Made by a program: the position numbers and the translations under genes
From: Carnegiea gigantea
Taxonomy: Eukaryota > Streptophyta > Magnoliopsida > Caryophyllales > Cactaceae
Reading direction: 5' to 3'
DNA: 64,000 nt
NCBI GenBank assembly: GCA_029747015.1
Contig: JAKOGI010000429.1
Coordinates: forward strand, 411,001 to 475,000
The notes under the pieces: generated by a model
Database searches by the model: none
What the model was told of the DNA's origin: nothing
The model's input: the letters and a program-made list of their open reading frames with translations, nothing else
Shown: positions 1 through 11,384 of the stretch, in pieces
Numbering within the stretch: position 1 is the first letter of the stretch
How the letters are laid out: every line of letters starts with the position of its first letter

Positions 1-1815
1 TAGTTTACAAATAAGCTAACCTCTTTAAAGAATTGTTTACAAATCAAACTAGCATCCTAAAGGCTCATATACTCTTTAACGTTCCTGAAATACCCACGTT
101 GGTAATGATTCAAATCATTTTCTCATTTATTAGGAAAATATCTTCTCATTTCAAGCATAAGATCTCATAATGTGCTGGCTAGGGGAGATCTATACTTGCC
201 CTATGTGAGGTCATCACTCACAGCTTATGTTATCCTCGGTGTATACGTAACATAACATTTGGCCAAAATGCGTCTCAGTAAAGTAGCTCTAACTTTGATA
301 TTATTCTCTGTGGGGGCAATAGCTCATGCCTTATCTTACGTCCAGTCCCCCCCATCACGCGTCACACATCATCGAACATCACCTTTGGGGAAAACAGCTC
401 ACGCCTTATCCTGCGTCCAGTTCCCACCCTCAAGGTTTTATCACATGTCATCGAACATTACTCTCATCAGGGTCTTCTAGGGTTCCCACTTCTGGGTCTA
501 ACACCCTATACCTGGCCAATTACTTAGCACTTTCTTAGCCTTTAAAATCATATTAAATCCTCTTAGGTTATAAAAAAGAAGTCACTGTCACACACAGTAA
601 GTTTCACCTTCAAGTGAATCACGATTCATTTCTCTTTATGGTTGCTTACTTCACTAAAATTCATGCTTGTCTAGCAAAATAGCCCGTAACCCTACTAATA
701 GTTTATGGTTCTTTTGATTTTCAACATAAAAGCTTCTTAAAATCATAATCAGTTTACTAACTCACAATTCGAAACTTAAAGTAATTGGCAAGTATATAAT
801 TCAAACAAAGTTTCGTAATTAAGACCTTCAATTGCTCATTTTCTGTCCGTTTAAATCTGTTTTGAACTCAAAGAAGGGGACATAAACAAACTAAAGCCTT
901 AAAATGTTTTCGAACTCACTATTAGTTTGTTTTTTTAACTTTCTAAACCTATCAACTATTTAGTTGAGTCACTCACTGAGTAGTTCGACGATTTAAGATC
1001 TTTTAGGCTACAAACATCTTAAAAACTAACATGCAACTGATGAGTATTTAAAAACATTCTCAATTATGAAAGCAAGCTTTTAACAACCCCTTTTTAAAGA
1101 TTTCTAAGTTCACAAATCAATCACATAGTATCATTTAGCAATTTCAAGAGGGTAGGGGTTCACAAGTAGCACATTCATAACACTTTGCAGAAACAGTTTC
1201 AGCAGAATTAATCTAATATTTCCATATACCTCGCAATCCACACGATTGCGGTCAATATCAAACCCAGACTCCCTCCTCACATAACACTGACCAGAAGAAC
1301 CTTAAATTACTCAATAGTTTCACCTCAAACCATCCAACTACCAAACTTAGTTCAATATTGCCATAAACGAATCAATAGTACATGAAACCATCATACATAA
1401 GTGCAACATTCATGCTAATAGCCAAAAACAGAATTTAAACGTATCCAATCTGATCTAAGAATGATATCTAAATATAATTCAGCTTGCTCTATAATGCCTC
1501 AACCACCCGGTTAGCAACCTAGAACATAACATTCACATGTAGCCTCCAAAACAGATTTTAGGCATAATAAACTGATTCAACACCAATTTTAAAGCGACAT
1601 TCTGGTTTCCACTAATCTCTAATAGACCGGTTAGTCAGAACCATGCATCAACTCAACATCCAAATATCCCAAAATTAGCATTATCACCATGATTACTCAA
1701 TTTAGCTCTAAATTTCCCAAATTTAGCTTACTAACTCTGATTCAACATGCATCAAATAAAAACAATAAAATTCATTGAAAATAATAGTAATTAGGAGGAA
1801 AAGAACCCCCACCTC
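1..1815 (-). repeat. Left arm of large inverted repeat
   Basis: This arm is the reverse complement of 8,037-9,889 with high identity. Position 1 pairs with about 9,889 and position 1,815 with about 8,037. Anchors easy to see are the stretches around 961-1,020 and 180-290. Homology stops sharply at the GGTGGGGGTTC stretch near 1,810. The arm contains an internal duplication of about 75 bp (321-395 and 396-470) that is also present in the other arm. Confidence 0.9.
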
Positions 1816-2639
1816 GATCCAAGCTAGAGAATCGTTCGAAGGGCTTTCAGCTCGACTTTAGGTGCTTGAAAACTCCAATCTTCAACTCCTTGCTCACTGA
1901 CCACACGAATAGACCCCAAACCACGCTTAACCCAAGCAATTCAGACCCCTAAATCTGACCAGAATTCACTCATTGACTTCAGGTTCTGATGGGTGTTCGG
2001 TGTAGCAAATTCACACCCAATTTATAGAGGATTTAAGGTAGCTAGAAACAAGATTGCATGGTCAAGCTTTAACAAGCATTTGAAGCTTTGATTTGACGCT
2101 TGATTCAACCAAAAACGTGGTGAATTCATTCAAATTTTCACCCAGATTTGCACCAAAGTTTTGCTTGCTTCTGGGGAAGGTTGAATAAGGTTCAAAGTGA
2201 GCTGTTTTTAGGAGAATCCGAGGAATTTCGGAGCTTAGTGGCCGCATATATGGAGGAGAAGAGCTAAGGAAGAAGATGAAGAGCAGAGAGAGAGAGGTGA
2301 GCTGCACGGAGGGGTCATGTGAAGAGGAAGAGAAAGCTGGACTTAAGTTTTGGCGTGTTTTGACTAAAATGCCCCTCATTTCCCTTTTTCTCTTTGTTTC
2401 AAGCTTGCCTAATACTTAACACCGCTAGTCTAATCTCGAACTTCATATTCTAAACTCAAATCGATAATACGATCTTTCGTCAATTATTCGCCGCCTAATA
2501 AGTGCATGTTCGATTCTTAATAAACAACGAAACGAATTCTAAGGTTGACAATCTAATCATAATTGGGTTCCTGCTCAATTTAGTACTTGTTAATAATCCT
2601 TATCAACGCTTATTAAAATCATCAAAAATTTTTCAAAAC

Positions 2640-2690
2640 TAATAATAATAATGATAACAATAATAATAGCGACAATAATATCTATTTTAA
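2640..2690. repeat. AAT-rich microsatellite
   Basis: An imperfect run of AAT/ATA triplets (AATAATAATAATGATAAC and further triplets) inside the left LTR fragment. It is low complexity and has no coding meaning. Confidence 0.7.
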
Positions 2691-3189
2691 TAAAATTACT
2701 ACTGTACGATAATTTTGAGTGAAAAATAAAAGACACAAGCGTACAACTTTCGCTGTCGTACTTGAGGGTCATTTCCACAAGGACGACGAAAGAGATTTAG
2801 GTCACTAGTCAAACTAGGGAAGTAAACTAAACTAACACGATTCTAAACTAATATTAAAATCATAACAATTGAAATCGTTAATTACAAATAGATCTAAACT
2901 AACATCACATAATACCAAATCCAATCAAACAAGCCATTCCAGTGATATTCAAGAACTTTCAAGCAAGTGGGATTTGAAATTTCATCATTGAACACTTAAG
3001 AATACTCCACCAGTCATTTCTTCATTTGAAATTTCAAGCAATACAAAACTTCAAGAACACTCAAGAACGCCTAAACTTCACCTTTGGAAATCACTAACCC
3101 ACATCTTCAAAGCCAAAATAGAGGCACCGATCATGGGAGAGGAAAACAGGAGATTAACATCACTAGCATCCATATCATCATCAATCAAT

Positions 3190-3670
3190 CCTAAAGCAAC
3201 GAGCATCCAAAACTGAACCATAATATGCTCTAACATTACATTCATAAACCATCAAAATATGCTCTACTAATCATCACACCACAATATCATTGATTCAAAT
3301 AACATCAAATACGGAATTCCCAATCCACAATATGCTCTACTAACATCGAAATATCATTGATTCAACTAAGCTCGGATAACCATAAAATGAGTATGTCCTT
3401 AGTAAGAACCCAAACCATTCATAAAGCATAAAGCATACATGAAGCATAAATCTCATCAATATCATCTAAGCATAAATACCATTCATCATTAATCAGCCGA
3501 ACCATTTATAAGCATAAAGCAGAACCCAAACCATCAAAATCGAAAACTAAGCTACTACCAGAATCCAAACTATTCTTAAACCATCAAAATATCATCCATC
3601 ATTGATTCAACTAAGCGACTATCATTCATAAAGTATAAATAAAGTTTAGGATTCAAACCCAAACCATTCC
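3190..3670. repeat. Interleaved short repeats
   Basis: Short phrases recur in shuffled order: CATCAAAATAT, ATATGCTCTACTAA, ATTGATTCAACTAAG and CATAAAGCATAAA. They form a scrambled low-complexity repeat block in the non-coding LTR fragment. No open frame is present. Confidence 0.6.
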
Positions 3671-4772
3671 TGGGACAGAATAGCGAATGAGGCCTTGAAC
3701 CGAGGAGAACAGCTAAGTTTCACCAACCAAATCAGAAGGGAGCAGACCCTATCGCCATCAATGGTGGAAACACTATAACCATGTTCAACCAGATGAAAAC
3801 AGGGGAGGGGGGTTGTGACCGAAATTCAACAAAACAAACTTCCAAATCTTACAAAAACAAACTAAAATTGTGAATTACAACCAGGAAACACGAAATTGTA
3901 GCATAGTTACACGAAATTTGGAACCATAAACTGATCTAAAACCAAACCCTAACTCAAACTTTTCAAACCTTAACTCTAAAAAATCGAAAAACACATGTGA
4001 AATTCAAGCTTAAACTTCGAAAATTAAAACTAATTCAATCTTAAAGATCTCCTAACCTCTTTTCTATTGCTGGTACCCTTCAAGTTGTGCTCAGCTTCCC
4101 TTCAATTTCAGCTCTTGATTTTGCTTGTGCCGTGGATAGTGGGATGAGGATGTAGGTGTTGATTGAGGCGTGAAATGCGGTGTTGTGCTAGCGTTTGATG
4201 GATGAAGATGATGATATGTTGAAGAGAGAGAGAGAGGAGAGCTGGGTTAGAGAGACAAGATGAGGATGGGAATGGCAAGAATGGCGAGGCGGGGGAGGGG
4301 GCATTTCGAGTTTCAGGTACCGAGAACAGAGAGAAGGGGAAATGAGGGGAGGGGGGTTTAGGTGGGCACGTGAGGCGCACGTAGGGGTTGGGTAGATTTA
4401 GGTTTTCTTTTTCTTTTTTTTCCCTCTCACTTTGGGCTAAACAAAATAATAGGCTTAAGGATTGGGTCGGATTTGAATAATTTATCCCGCTGCTTTATTT
4501 CCGGCATTTTTCATCTCGTTTCGCATTTTTTTCACATTTATTTGATACCTACAAAACAAAATCAAATCAAATAAAAACCTAAAAATAACAATTATAACGA
4601 GCATAAACCAGGTATAAAAGTATCGTAAAAATAACACATTTTTTACATGAACAACCACTCACATAAGCACATCAATAATATTTTAACTTATATAGTTAAT
4701 AAAATATGATTTTATAATGCCATAAGGTGAGACAGTCAACTTAACGTAAAAATAAAGAATGCAGGCGTTACA

Positions 4773-4812
4773 TTCTTCCTCCCTTAAAATAATTTCGTCC
4801 TCGAAATTCCAA
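4773..4812 (-). other. Polypurine tract and end of pol-like sequence
   Basis: On the minus strand, a stretch meaning NFEDEI (4,790-4,812) leads into the purine tract AAGGGAGGAAGA and then the LTR start at 4,772. The phrase is typical of the last codons and plus-strand priming site of Tekay/Del elements. The polyprotein that should lie upstream (4,813 and higher) is missing, so the element is internally deleted or was never autonomous. Confidence 0.55.
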
Positions 4813-5154
4813 AGCTCAGTTCAGTCATACCTAAGATGTGCACGCACTTGACACAATCTACACAAATCGTACTAAAATCCAAATTCTTGTTTTACAATAA
4901 ATTGAAACCAAAAAAAAGGCTTATGGTATCCATTCTCCTCCTCACCAATACTCTTCGAGTGGCTACTCACTCTATCTAGGCGCCGAGGGCAATCGCATAG
5001 AAGAGGGGCAAATGAGTTGGCATAGAAAACCACATTAAGATTGTTTTTTTTTTAAAAAAAAAAAAGGAACGTAGACTTTCAATTATCTAGACTCAATCCG
5101 CATAGTAAACAACAGCTCTACGTATATGCATCATTATGAATCGGCATCTAAAGG

Positions 5155-5760
5155 TATGAGAATTGGTCATGACATCCCAAGGTCATATGTAGGTAGTTTC
5201 ATTCTAAAACATGAACTCAAGTCACTTTTAGGATCAAAACGGTAAACCTAGAGACTCCTATAACACATTAGAGTAACAAGGACATCACATGGCATCACAT
5301 TGCATCACTTTAGTACAATGGCATCACATAGAATCAACAACTCAGCATTCTCAAGTCTAGGAATCATAAGCAACATGAAACCCATCTAATGCGTATATAG
5401 CAAGCAATTTACAAAAGGAAAGCATATGCAACCAACATTCCTATGTTGGCATATCAATACTAGTTAAATTTTAGGTCTTTCATTCATGACAACTATACAG
5501 GACATCTCAAAGTCATATGAACGGGGTTAACTTAGTGAGGTTTATTCGAAAGCTTGAAGATACTGAATCACTCTAAGGTTAAATCAATTAACCAAGAAGC
5601 CACCACATCACAGTAAAGTAACAGAGACATCATATTACATCACATTGACAATGATAGAACTTGAAGTAGCACTCGAGATCACATTGACATCATGTAGGGT
5701 TAACAATAGAGCACACCAAGAATTAAGAATCATAAGTAACATGAACCAAAATTACATGTT
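5155..5760. repeat. Diverged tandem duplication, period about 340 bp
   Basis: Two blocks (5,155-5,420 and 5,490-5,760) share the same ordered phrases: CATGACA-ACATC, AAGTCATATG, GAGTAACA, GACATCACAT, ATCACATTG and GAATCATAAG-AACATGAA. Similarity is moderate, so the duplication is old. Confidence 0.55.
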
Positions 5761-5935
5761 GATAGGAACAATTTGAAAGGAAAATGCTATGGTAAGAATG
5801 TAAGTCAATGGGTGGTAAAAGTCTAGCATAGGCCTGAATATAAGTCATTCAAGGGAGGTGGATACATGGTTTGTTAGTCACGATAGGTTTTTTGCACAGT
5901 TCCCCATACCTAGCAATGCCTTATATTAACTATCA

Positions 5936-6124
5936 TTCCATGGAAGTTAAACTACCAAGGTAGATTGGTTTCACCTGGGCATCGCCACCGGGAAACTTGT
6001 AGTTTTCATTCGGAAGAAAGTCCTCTAAGTATTCGCTTAGAGCTCCTACGTTAATAAGTCGACAGTTATACTTGGCAAAGTGGGTGATTTCCGGCTCGTG
6101 TGTTAGAGTTGATCCTCTCTTAGG
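5936..6124 (-). other. 63-codon open frame, coding-like, unrecognised
   Basis: The minus strand is open for 63 codons between TGA at 6,125-6,127 and TGA at 5,933-5,935. It has balanced amino-acid composition, with segments such as EITHFAKYNCRLINVGALS and YLEDFLPNENYKFPGGD. It has no start codon and no family I recognise. It may be an exon fragment captured by a transposon or a chance frame. Confidence 0.25.
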
Positions 6125-8728
6125 TCATAGATTCATACAAGTGAATGGTTATGCTCATAGACATGTATCCAATAGTGGAAAGGCGCAGGGAACTCCAATG
6201 CATTTTGCCCATTAGCAGACTGGGGAAAGTGGGGAGGTGTTTTCTTGGTGATGCTAAATTTAATGCCAAGTTTATGCATCAAGTATCGCACTTATGTCCT
6301 ACCTAACATAATGCTCTACCTTCGAGTCTCGTTTAGAACTAGTTATTTCTCGATCATGGAAATATACAATATGATGCCAGGCTCATGTATTTCTATTAAT
6401 CATATTGGCAAGTACATCTTGTAACATGCCAGTCAAGAATTTCACCTATAAGCAGGGTACACTGGTATGCTATCCGATCAAACATAGCATACAAGGGCAA
6501 GAATATGTGAATACAAGTTCCTATGGTTGCCTCATTATGCTTTAAATACGTGCGTTTGTAGTTATTCAGCTATAACATGAGGTCATAGAATTCACGGAAT
6601 GCAATAATGACTCAAAGGTCATACCATGCCACGAATTACATAAGTTAAACCATTTCATAATTCAGTCACATGCCAAACCGAAGTACTCAAGTCAAGCAAA
6701 TAACAAGATGTGCATTTACTAAACAATTTATTCACAAGACACTTGCATGACCATACATAACAAACCTAAGTAACTATATAGGCTTCCATGACCTTTACAT
6801 TTCGCATAACGTTATGTTTATGCTTCGAAACACATAGGTTTGCAGTAACATCTCACGGAAGGACATCTAGATGAGTATACATGAGTGCACCCCTCATTTA
6901 AAATCTAGGATTAGGTGTATGCCTTGAGGTTTGTCCAAATTATTTGGAGTTAGCCATCAATCAACTAATAAGGGATAAGAACAATGACATTAATGGTCTT
7001 TCAGATATACATTTAGGCTTTACAACACATTTGTCTCATAAGGTGATTGTAGAAGTCCTAGGAACTCTTAGTATGGAAGGGAAGGTTCTAACTCCTATTA
7101 TGGGCATTTCTGCCTGCACTTGGTGTTAAAGCTCAAGAAGATGTTGGAAAGATATGGGTTGTTGCCCTAGGGGGTAACGAGGTAATACATGTAGCATAAC
7201 AACTCCAAAGTCTGTCAGGTTCTTCCTTCTGTCTCCATTCTAGGTGTGTTGAGGTTGATATAGTCAAGACACTATCAATCATATATTAAGAATAACATTC
7301 CATGCCAAGATGAGCATAAAGCCTAGCTGACTCGTGAGTAAGTGGTTACATGCTGGGAAGCAAGGAGGACTCCCTCTATGAATGACAATCTAGATTAAGG
7401 CCTCACCTAAGCATCAATGGCACGTATGCGAAAGGCTTGGAATAACACTTAGGCAACAATCATCAACACTCTATCACAACTTCCCATAACGACACGCTGG
7501 TATACAAAGTTCACACTTAGTTCCTTTAGCAATTGAGAATTTATGTAAAAAGGGGTATTGTCTAAAAGAACTTTCAGTCAAAAAAAGCAATCTTTTAGTC
7601 ACTTACTAACAACTTGTTATCAACATATCAAGCAACAAATGCATCTTGGCATGCAGGTATTCGAAACATCCAGTTATACATAGAAACCTATGCTCATTGA
7701 ACGAGGCTCGAACATCATTGTAAAGCAAATGTAGGTCTTCAGATGCAACAGTAAGGCCTAACCATATAATTAGAAAGATCTTTTAATGCGAAAAGAAAAA
7801 CCTTAACTCACTACTTAGGAAGGATCTTAACTTTCAAAGTCTTTAGGTTTCAAAATGAGAATAATTTAACTACTTCTAGCTCTTTTCCTACCAACCATTG
7901 AGTGCGTCTGCTCACTCCATTATGGGGCCTGAAAAGCAAATCATACTTAAGGGTTAAGAATGAGCTTGGAGTTAAAACATTCTCAATTGTTTAGTTCAAA
8001 CCAAGTGTACTTGAAACTTTTGATTTAAATCACCAAGGTGGGGGTTCCTTTCTCCTAATTACTATTATTTTCAACGAATTTTACTGTTTTTAGTTAATGC
8101 ATATTGAATCTGAGTTAGTAAGCAAAATTTGGGGAATTTAGAGCTAAATTGAGTAATCATGGTGATAACGCTGACTTTGGGATATTTACATGTTAAGTTG
8201 ATGCGTGGTTCTGACTAATCGCTCTGTTAGAGATTAGTGGAAACCAGAATGTCGCTTTAAAATTGATGTCGAATCAGTTTATATGCTTAAAATCTATTTT
8301 GGAGGCTGCATGTAAATGTTATAGTCTAGGTTGCTAACCAGGTGGTTAAGGTATTATAGAGCAAGCTGAATTATATTTAAATGTCATTCTTTGATTAGAT
8401 TGAATACGTTTAAATTCTATTTTTGGCTATTAGCATGAATGTTACACTTATGTATAGTGGTTCCATGCACTATTGATTCGTTTATGGTAATAATGAACCG
8501 AGCTTGGTAGTTGGATGGTTTGAGGTGAAACTATTGAGTAATTTAAAGTTCTTGTGGTCGATGTTGTGTGAGGAGGGAGCCTAGGTTTGATATTGACTGT
8601 AATCGTGTGGTTTACAAGGTATATGGAAATATTAGATTGATTCTGCTGAAACTGCTTCTGCGAAGTATTACAAATGTGCTACTTGTGAACCCCTACCCTT
8701 TTAAAATTGCTAAATGCTGCTACGTGAT

Positions 8729-8794
8729 TGATTTGTGAACTTAAAAATCTTTAAAAAGGGGTGATTTACGAACTTAAAAATCTTTAAAAAGGGG
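8729..8794 (+). repeat. 33-bp tandem duplication
   Basis: Two adjacent 33-bp units (8,729-8,761 and 8,762-8,794), nearly identical and each ending in AATCTTTAAAAAGGGG. The left arm has a single unit, so this duplication arose after the arms separated. Confidence 0.85.
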
Positions 8795-9420
8795 TCGCTA
8801 AAAGCTTGCTTTCATAATTGAGAATGTTTTTAAATACTCATCAGTTGCCCGGTAGTTTGTTAAAATGTTTGTAGCCTAAAAGATCCTAAATCGTCGAACT
8901 ACTCAGTGAGTGACTCAACTAAATAGCTGATAGGTTTAGGAAGTTAAAAAGCAAACTAGTAGTGAGTTCGAAAACATTTTGAGGCTTTGGTTTGTTTATG
9001 TCCCCTTCTTTGAATTCAAAAAGGATTTAAACAGACTGAAAATGGGCAAATGAAGGTGTTAATTATGAAACTTGGTTTGAATTATAAACTAGCCAATTAC
9101 TTTAAGCTTTGAATTGCGAGTTAGTAAACTCATTATGATTTTAAGAAGCTTTTATGTTGAAAATGAGAAGAACCATAAACCGTTAGCAGGGTTATGGGCT
9201 ATTTTGCTAGACAAGCATGAATTTTAGTGAAGCAAGCAACTATTAAAGAGAAATGAATCGTGATTCAGTTGGAGGTAAAACTTACTACGTGTGACAGTGA
9301 CTTCTTTTTTATAACCTAACAGGGTTTACCATGATTTCGAAGGCTAAGATAGTGCTAGGCAATTGGCTAGGCCTAAGGAGTTAGACCTAGAAGTGGGAAC
9401 CCTAGAAGACCGTGACGAGG

Positions 9421-9578
9421 GTAATGTTCGATGACATGTGATAAAACCTTGAGGGTGGGAACTGGACGCAGGATAAGGCATGAGCTGTTTCCTCCAAAGG
9501 TAATGTTCGGTGATGTGTGACGCACAATAAAACCTTGAGGGGGGACTGGACGTAGAATAAGGCGTGACTTGTTGCCCC
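9421..9578 (+). repeat. 79-bp tandem duplication
   Basis: Two units begin with GTAATGTTCG at 9,421 and 9,500. The same duplication is seen in the left arm at 321-470, so it predates the inverted arrangement. Confidence 0.75.
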
Positions 9579-9839
9579 ATAGACGACAATATTGAAGTTA
9601 GAGCTACTCTGCTGAGATGCGTTTTGGCCAAATGTTATGTTGCGTATACCTCGGGGATAACATGAGCTGTGAGTGACAACCTCACATAGGGCGAGTGTAG
9701 ATCGCCCCCAGCCAACACATTATGAGAGCTTATGCTTGAAATAAGAAGATATTTTCCTGATGAATTAAAAAATGATTTGAATCATTACCAACATGGATAT
9801 TTCAGGAACTTTAAAGAGTATATAAGCCTTGAGGATGCT

Positions 9840-9968
9840 AGTTTGATTTGTAAACAATTCTTTAAAGAGGTTAGCTTGATTTGTAAACTATTCCTTAAAG
9901 AATCTAGTTTGATTAGTAAACTATCCTTTGAAGAGGCTGGCGTGATTTGTAAATTATTCTTTGAAAAC
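9840..9968 (+). repeat. Four 33-bp tandem repeats in an open frame
   Basis: Units at 9,840-9,872, 9,873-9,905, 9,906-9,938 and 9,939-9,968 each read roughly AG-TTGAT-TGTAAA--ATTC. They lie in an open frame (9,732-10,004), where each unit reads like SLICKQFFKEV. The period is a multiple of three, which keeps the frame open, so the open frame alone does not show coding. Only about one and a half units are visible at the left window edge. Confidence 0.85.
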
Positions 9969-10865
9969 AACATGAGTCACTACGTTTTCAAAATGCGTAT
10001 TTGAAAGCATTTTGCCCTATCCATGTTGCTTACTTGCTTATGCACCTAAATATTTTACTATTAAGGAAGCTTGGTTGTTAAGGGTCTAGAAAGGAGCTTG
10101 AGTGGCTAGCATGAAGTCTAAAGGTGATGCTTTTTCTTAGGGACTATGATTGCCTAATATGATAGTAATATACAAATGTTGTGTGATTGCTACTTATTAT
10201 TATTATTGCCTGCAAATGGTTTTGGTTTTAAGGAGTTGGGAAATACTCACTGAGCGTGTGATAGCTCATCCCATCTCTATTCCCCTTTTTCTCAGGTTTT
10301 TAATGTGACATGTAGAAGTCGATTTACAAACGCCAAGTTGGAATATCCCCTCGCTTGAAAAGGTGTCATGTATGCACATATAGAAGTAGACTTAAGAGTT
10401 AAATGATGTAATATGATGTATCACTAGAGTTGTAAATGTACATAAACGATCTAGTCCATGTAATGCATATTATTTAAAAGTCACTCTATATGGCCATTGT
10501 GAGCCAACCATCTAATTAGCCAGCTGTCTTTTTAGCTAAAGCTAGTTATATTTTATGATATAAACCCCAGTACTCCGGATGTATGATCTGTCGAGTTGTA
10601 TCTTTTATTTCCCTCTTTATTAATGAACTACATTATTTGGTATACTCCTGACGGGTGCCTCGTAGAGTTATGAACTTCGGCGTGTAGCCGTTGAGCTTAT
10701 TTCAGTATCCTTTTATACTTCCATTCATTGTAGGGATTTAATATAAGGCTTTGAGTCTGGAAAATGGTTAGTTTTCAACGAAACTATGTCCGTTTTGCCC
10801 CAGAAGTTAATTAGGAATTAAGAAATCATTAATACTTTTAACTCAAGGGGTTGGGAGTGTTACAT

Positions 10866-11290
10866 GGACTGAAGGCGTAGTACAAATATCGTAGCTGCGG
10901 GGGATGGCTCTCAGGTGGTTACGTAGCGCATTGGGTGCCACATTGGGTGCCACGTGTGAGGGTGACGTCCCCTTGAGCCCCTGGGGAAGAGCACGTCCCT
11001 TCTTCCCTTCCCTTACTTCGCTTACATAAGGGAATTTGGATTCTTTGGGGAGGGTCATTTCATTGCACTCTCAAAAATCTCTTAGAGAGAGAAGTGAAGT
11101 TCTAGAGAGAGAAGATCTGCTCCTCCCTTAGGTCTTACTCAATATTACTGTAGCGCCTTCATTCTTTCCCTTTGAATCTTCAGAGGGTTTGCGTGTATCT
11201 TTATCCCCGTCTTCAATACCTCCTTCAATCCTTCATCCTTTTTCCAGGTACGTTTCTCGTGCCTTGCTAAAGGGGTCACACCTTGTATTG
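10866..11290 (+). promoter_or_regulatory. Candidate promoter and leader of the antisense gene
   Basis: The plus strand has a TATA-like CTTACATAAGGG near 11,020-11,030. It is followed by a leader with CTCTTAGAGAGAGAAG repeats and a CT-rich stretch up to a splice-like CCAGGTACG at about 11,250. The ACATTGGGTGCC phrase is duplicated near 10,930-10,950. Placement directly upstream of the plus-strand gene suggests a promoter. It could equally be part of an LTR of the Tat element, since no second LTR is found. It shows no similarity to the LTR at 20,228-20,689. Confidence 0.35.
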
Positions 11291-11384
11291 TATTTATATT
11301 AGTATATCTTCATCTTTTTCATCAACTAGGAAAGACCCTGAGAGGCCGGCTGGCCCCCAGATGGAGGGCCACTACCCTTAGTTT

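Larger units (their letters stand above)
1..4772 (-). mobile_element. Tekay/Del-like LTR fragment, left copy
   Basis: Read on the minus strand, the LTR starts at 4,772 with TGTAACGCC, directly after a purine-rich tract (AAGGGAGGAAGA). This is the usual 3' end layout of plant Tekay/Del gypsy elements. It runs leftward out of the window, so its end is not seen. The last 1.8 kb before the window edge (1-1,815) matches the right copy at 8,037-9,889 in inverted orientation. Two CT-rich leaders (about 2,240-2,310 and 4,210-4,255, minus sense) resemble plant 5' untranslated regions. No protein is encoded. The short Pro/Ser-rich frames at 2,062-2,379 and 4,108-4,380 come from low-complexity leader sequence. 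The family assignment rests on terminal motifs only. Confidence 0.6.
4813..8036. other. Non-coding middle between the two LTR arms
   Basis: About 3.2 kb with no gag or pol similarity on either strand. It holds a diverged direct duplication (5,155-5,420 and 5,490-5,760) and one 63-codon open minus frame (5,936-6,124), described separately. It could be the internal domain of a non-autonomous large LTR derivative or unrelated filler DNA. I see no promoter or RNA gene. Confidence 0.4.
8037..9889 (+). repeat. Right arm of large inverted repeat
   Basis: Reverse complement of 1-1,815. Small indels distinguish the arms, including a 33-bp duplication present only here (8,729-8,794). The arms are separated by about 6.2 kb. 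Transcription through both would give a long double-stranded RNA. Confidence 0.9.
8037..10864 (+). mobile_element. Tekay/Del-like LTR fragment, right copy
   Basis: This plus-strand sequence ends at 10,864 with GGGAGTGTTACA, the mirror of the TGTAAC start in the left copy. It carries the phrase ACTCACTGAGCGTGTGATAG near 10,245, seen in many Tekay-type LTRs. Its 5' part is missing: homology to the left copy begins only at 8,037. The final portion (9,890-10,864) has its partner outside the window. No coding sequence is supported. Confidence 0.55.

Noticed and set aside
2062..2379. Pro/Ser-rich minus frame as a secreted or small protein gene
   Set aside because: Composition comes from a CT-rich leader inside an LTR fragment; no conserved motif.
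4108..4380. Pro/Ser-rich minus frame as a gene
   Set aside because: Same reason: low-complexity leader sequence in the LTR fragment.
9840..9968. CRISPR-like array
   Set aside because: Units are directly adjacent with no spacers, and the genome is a plant.
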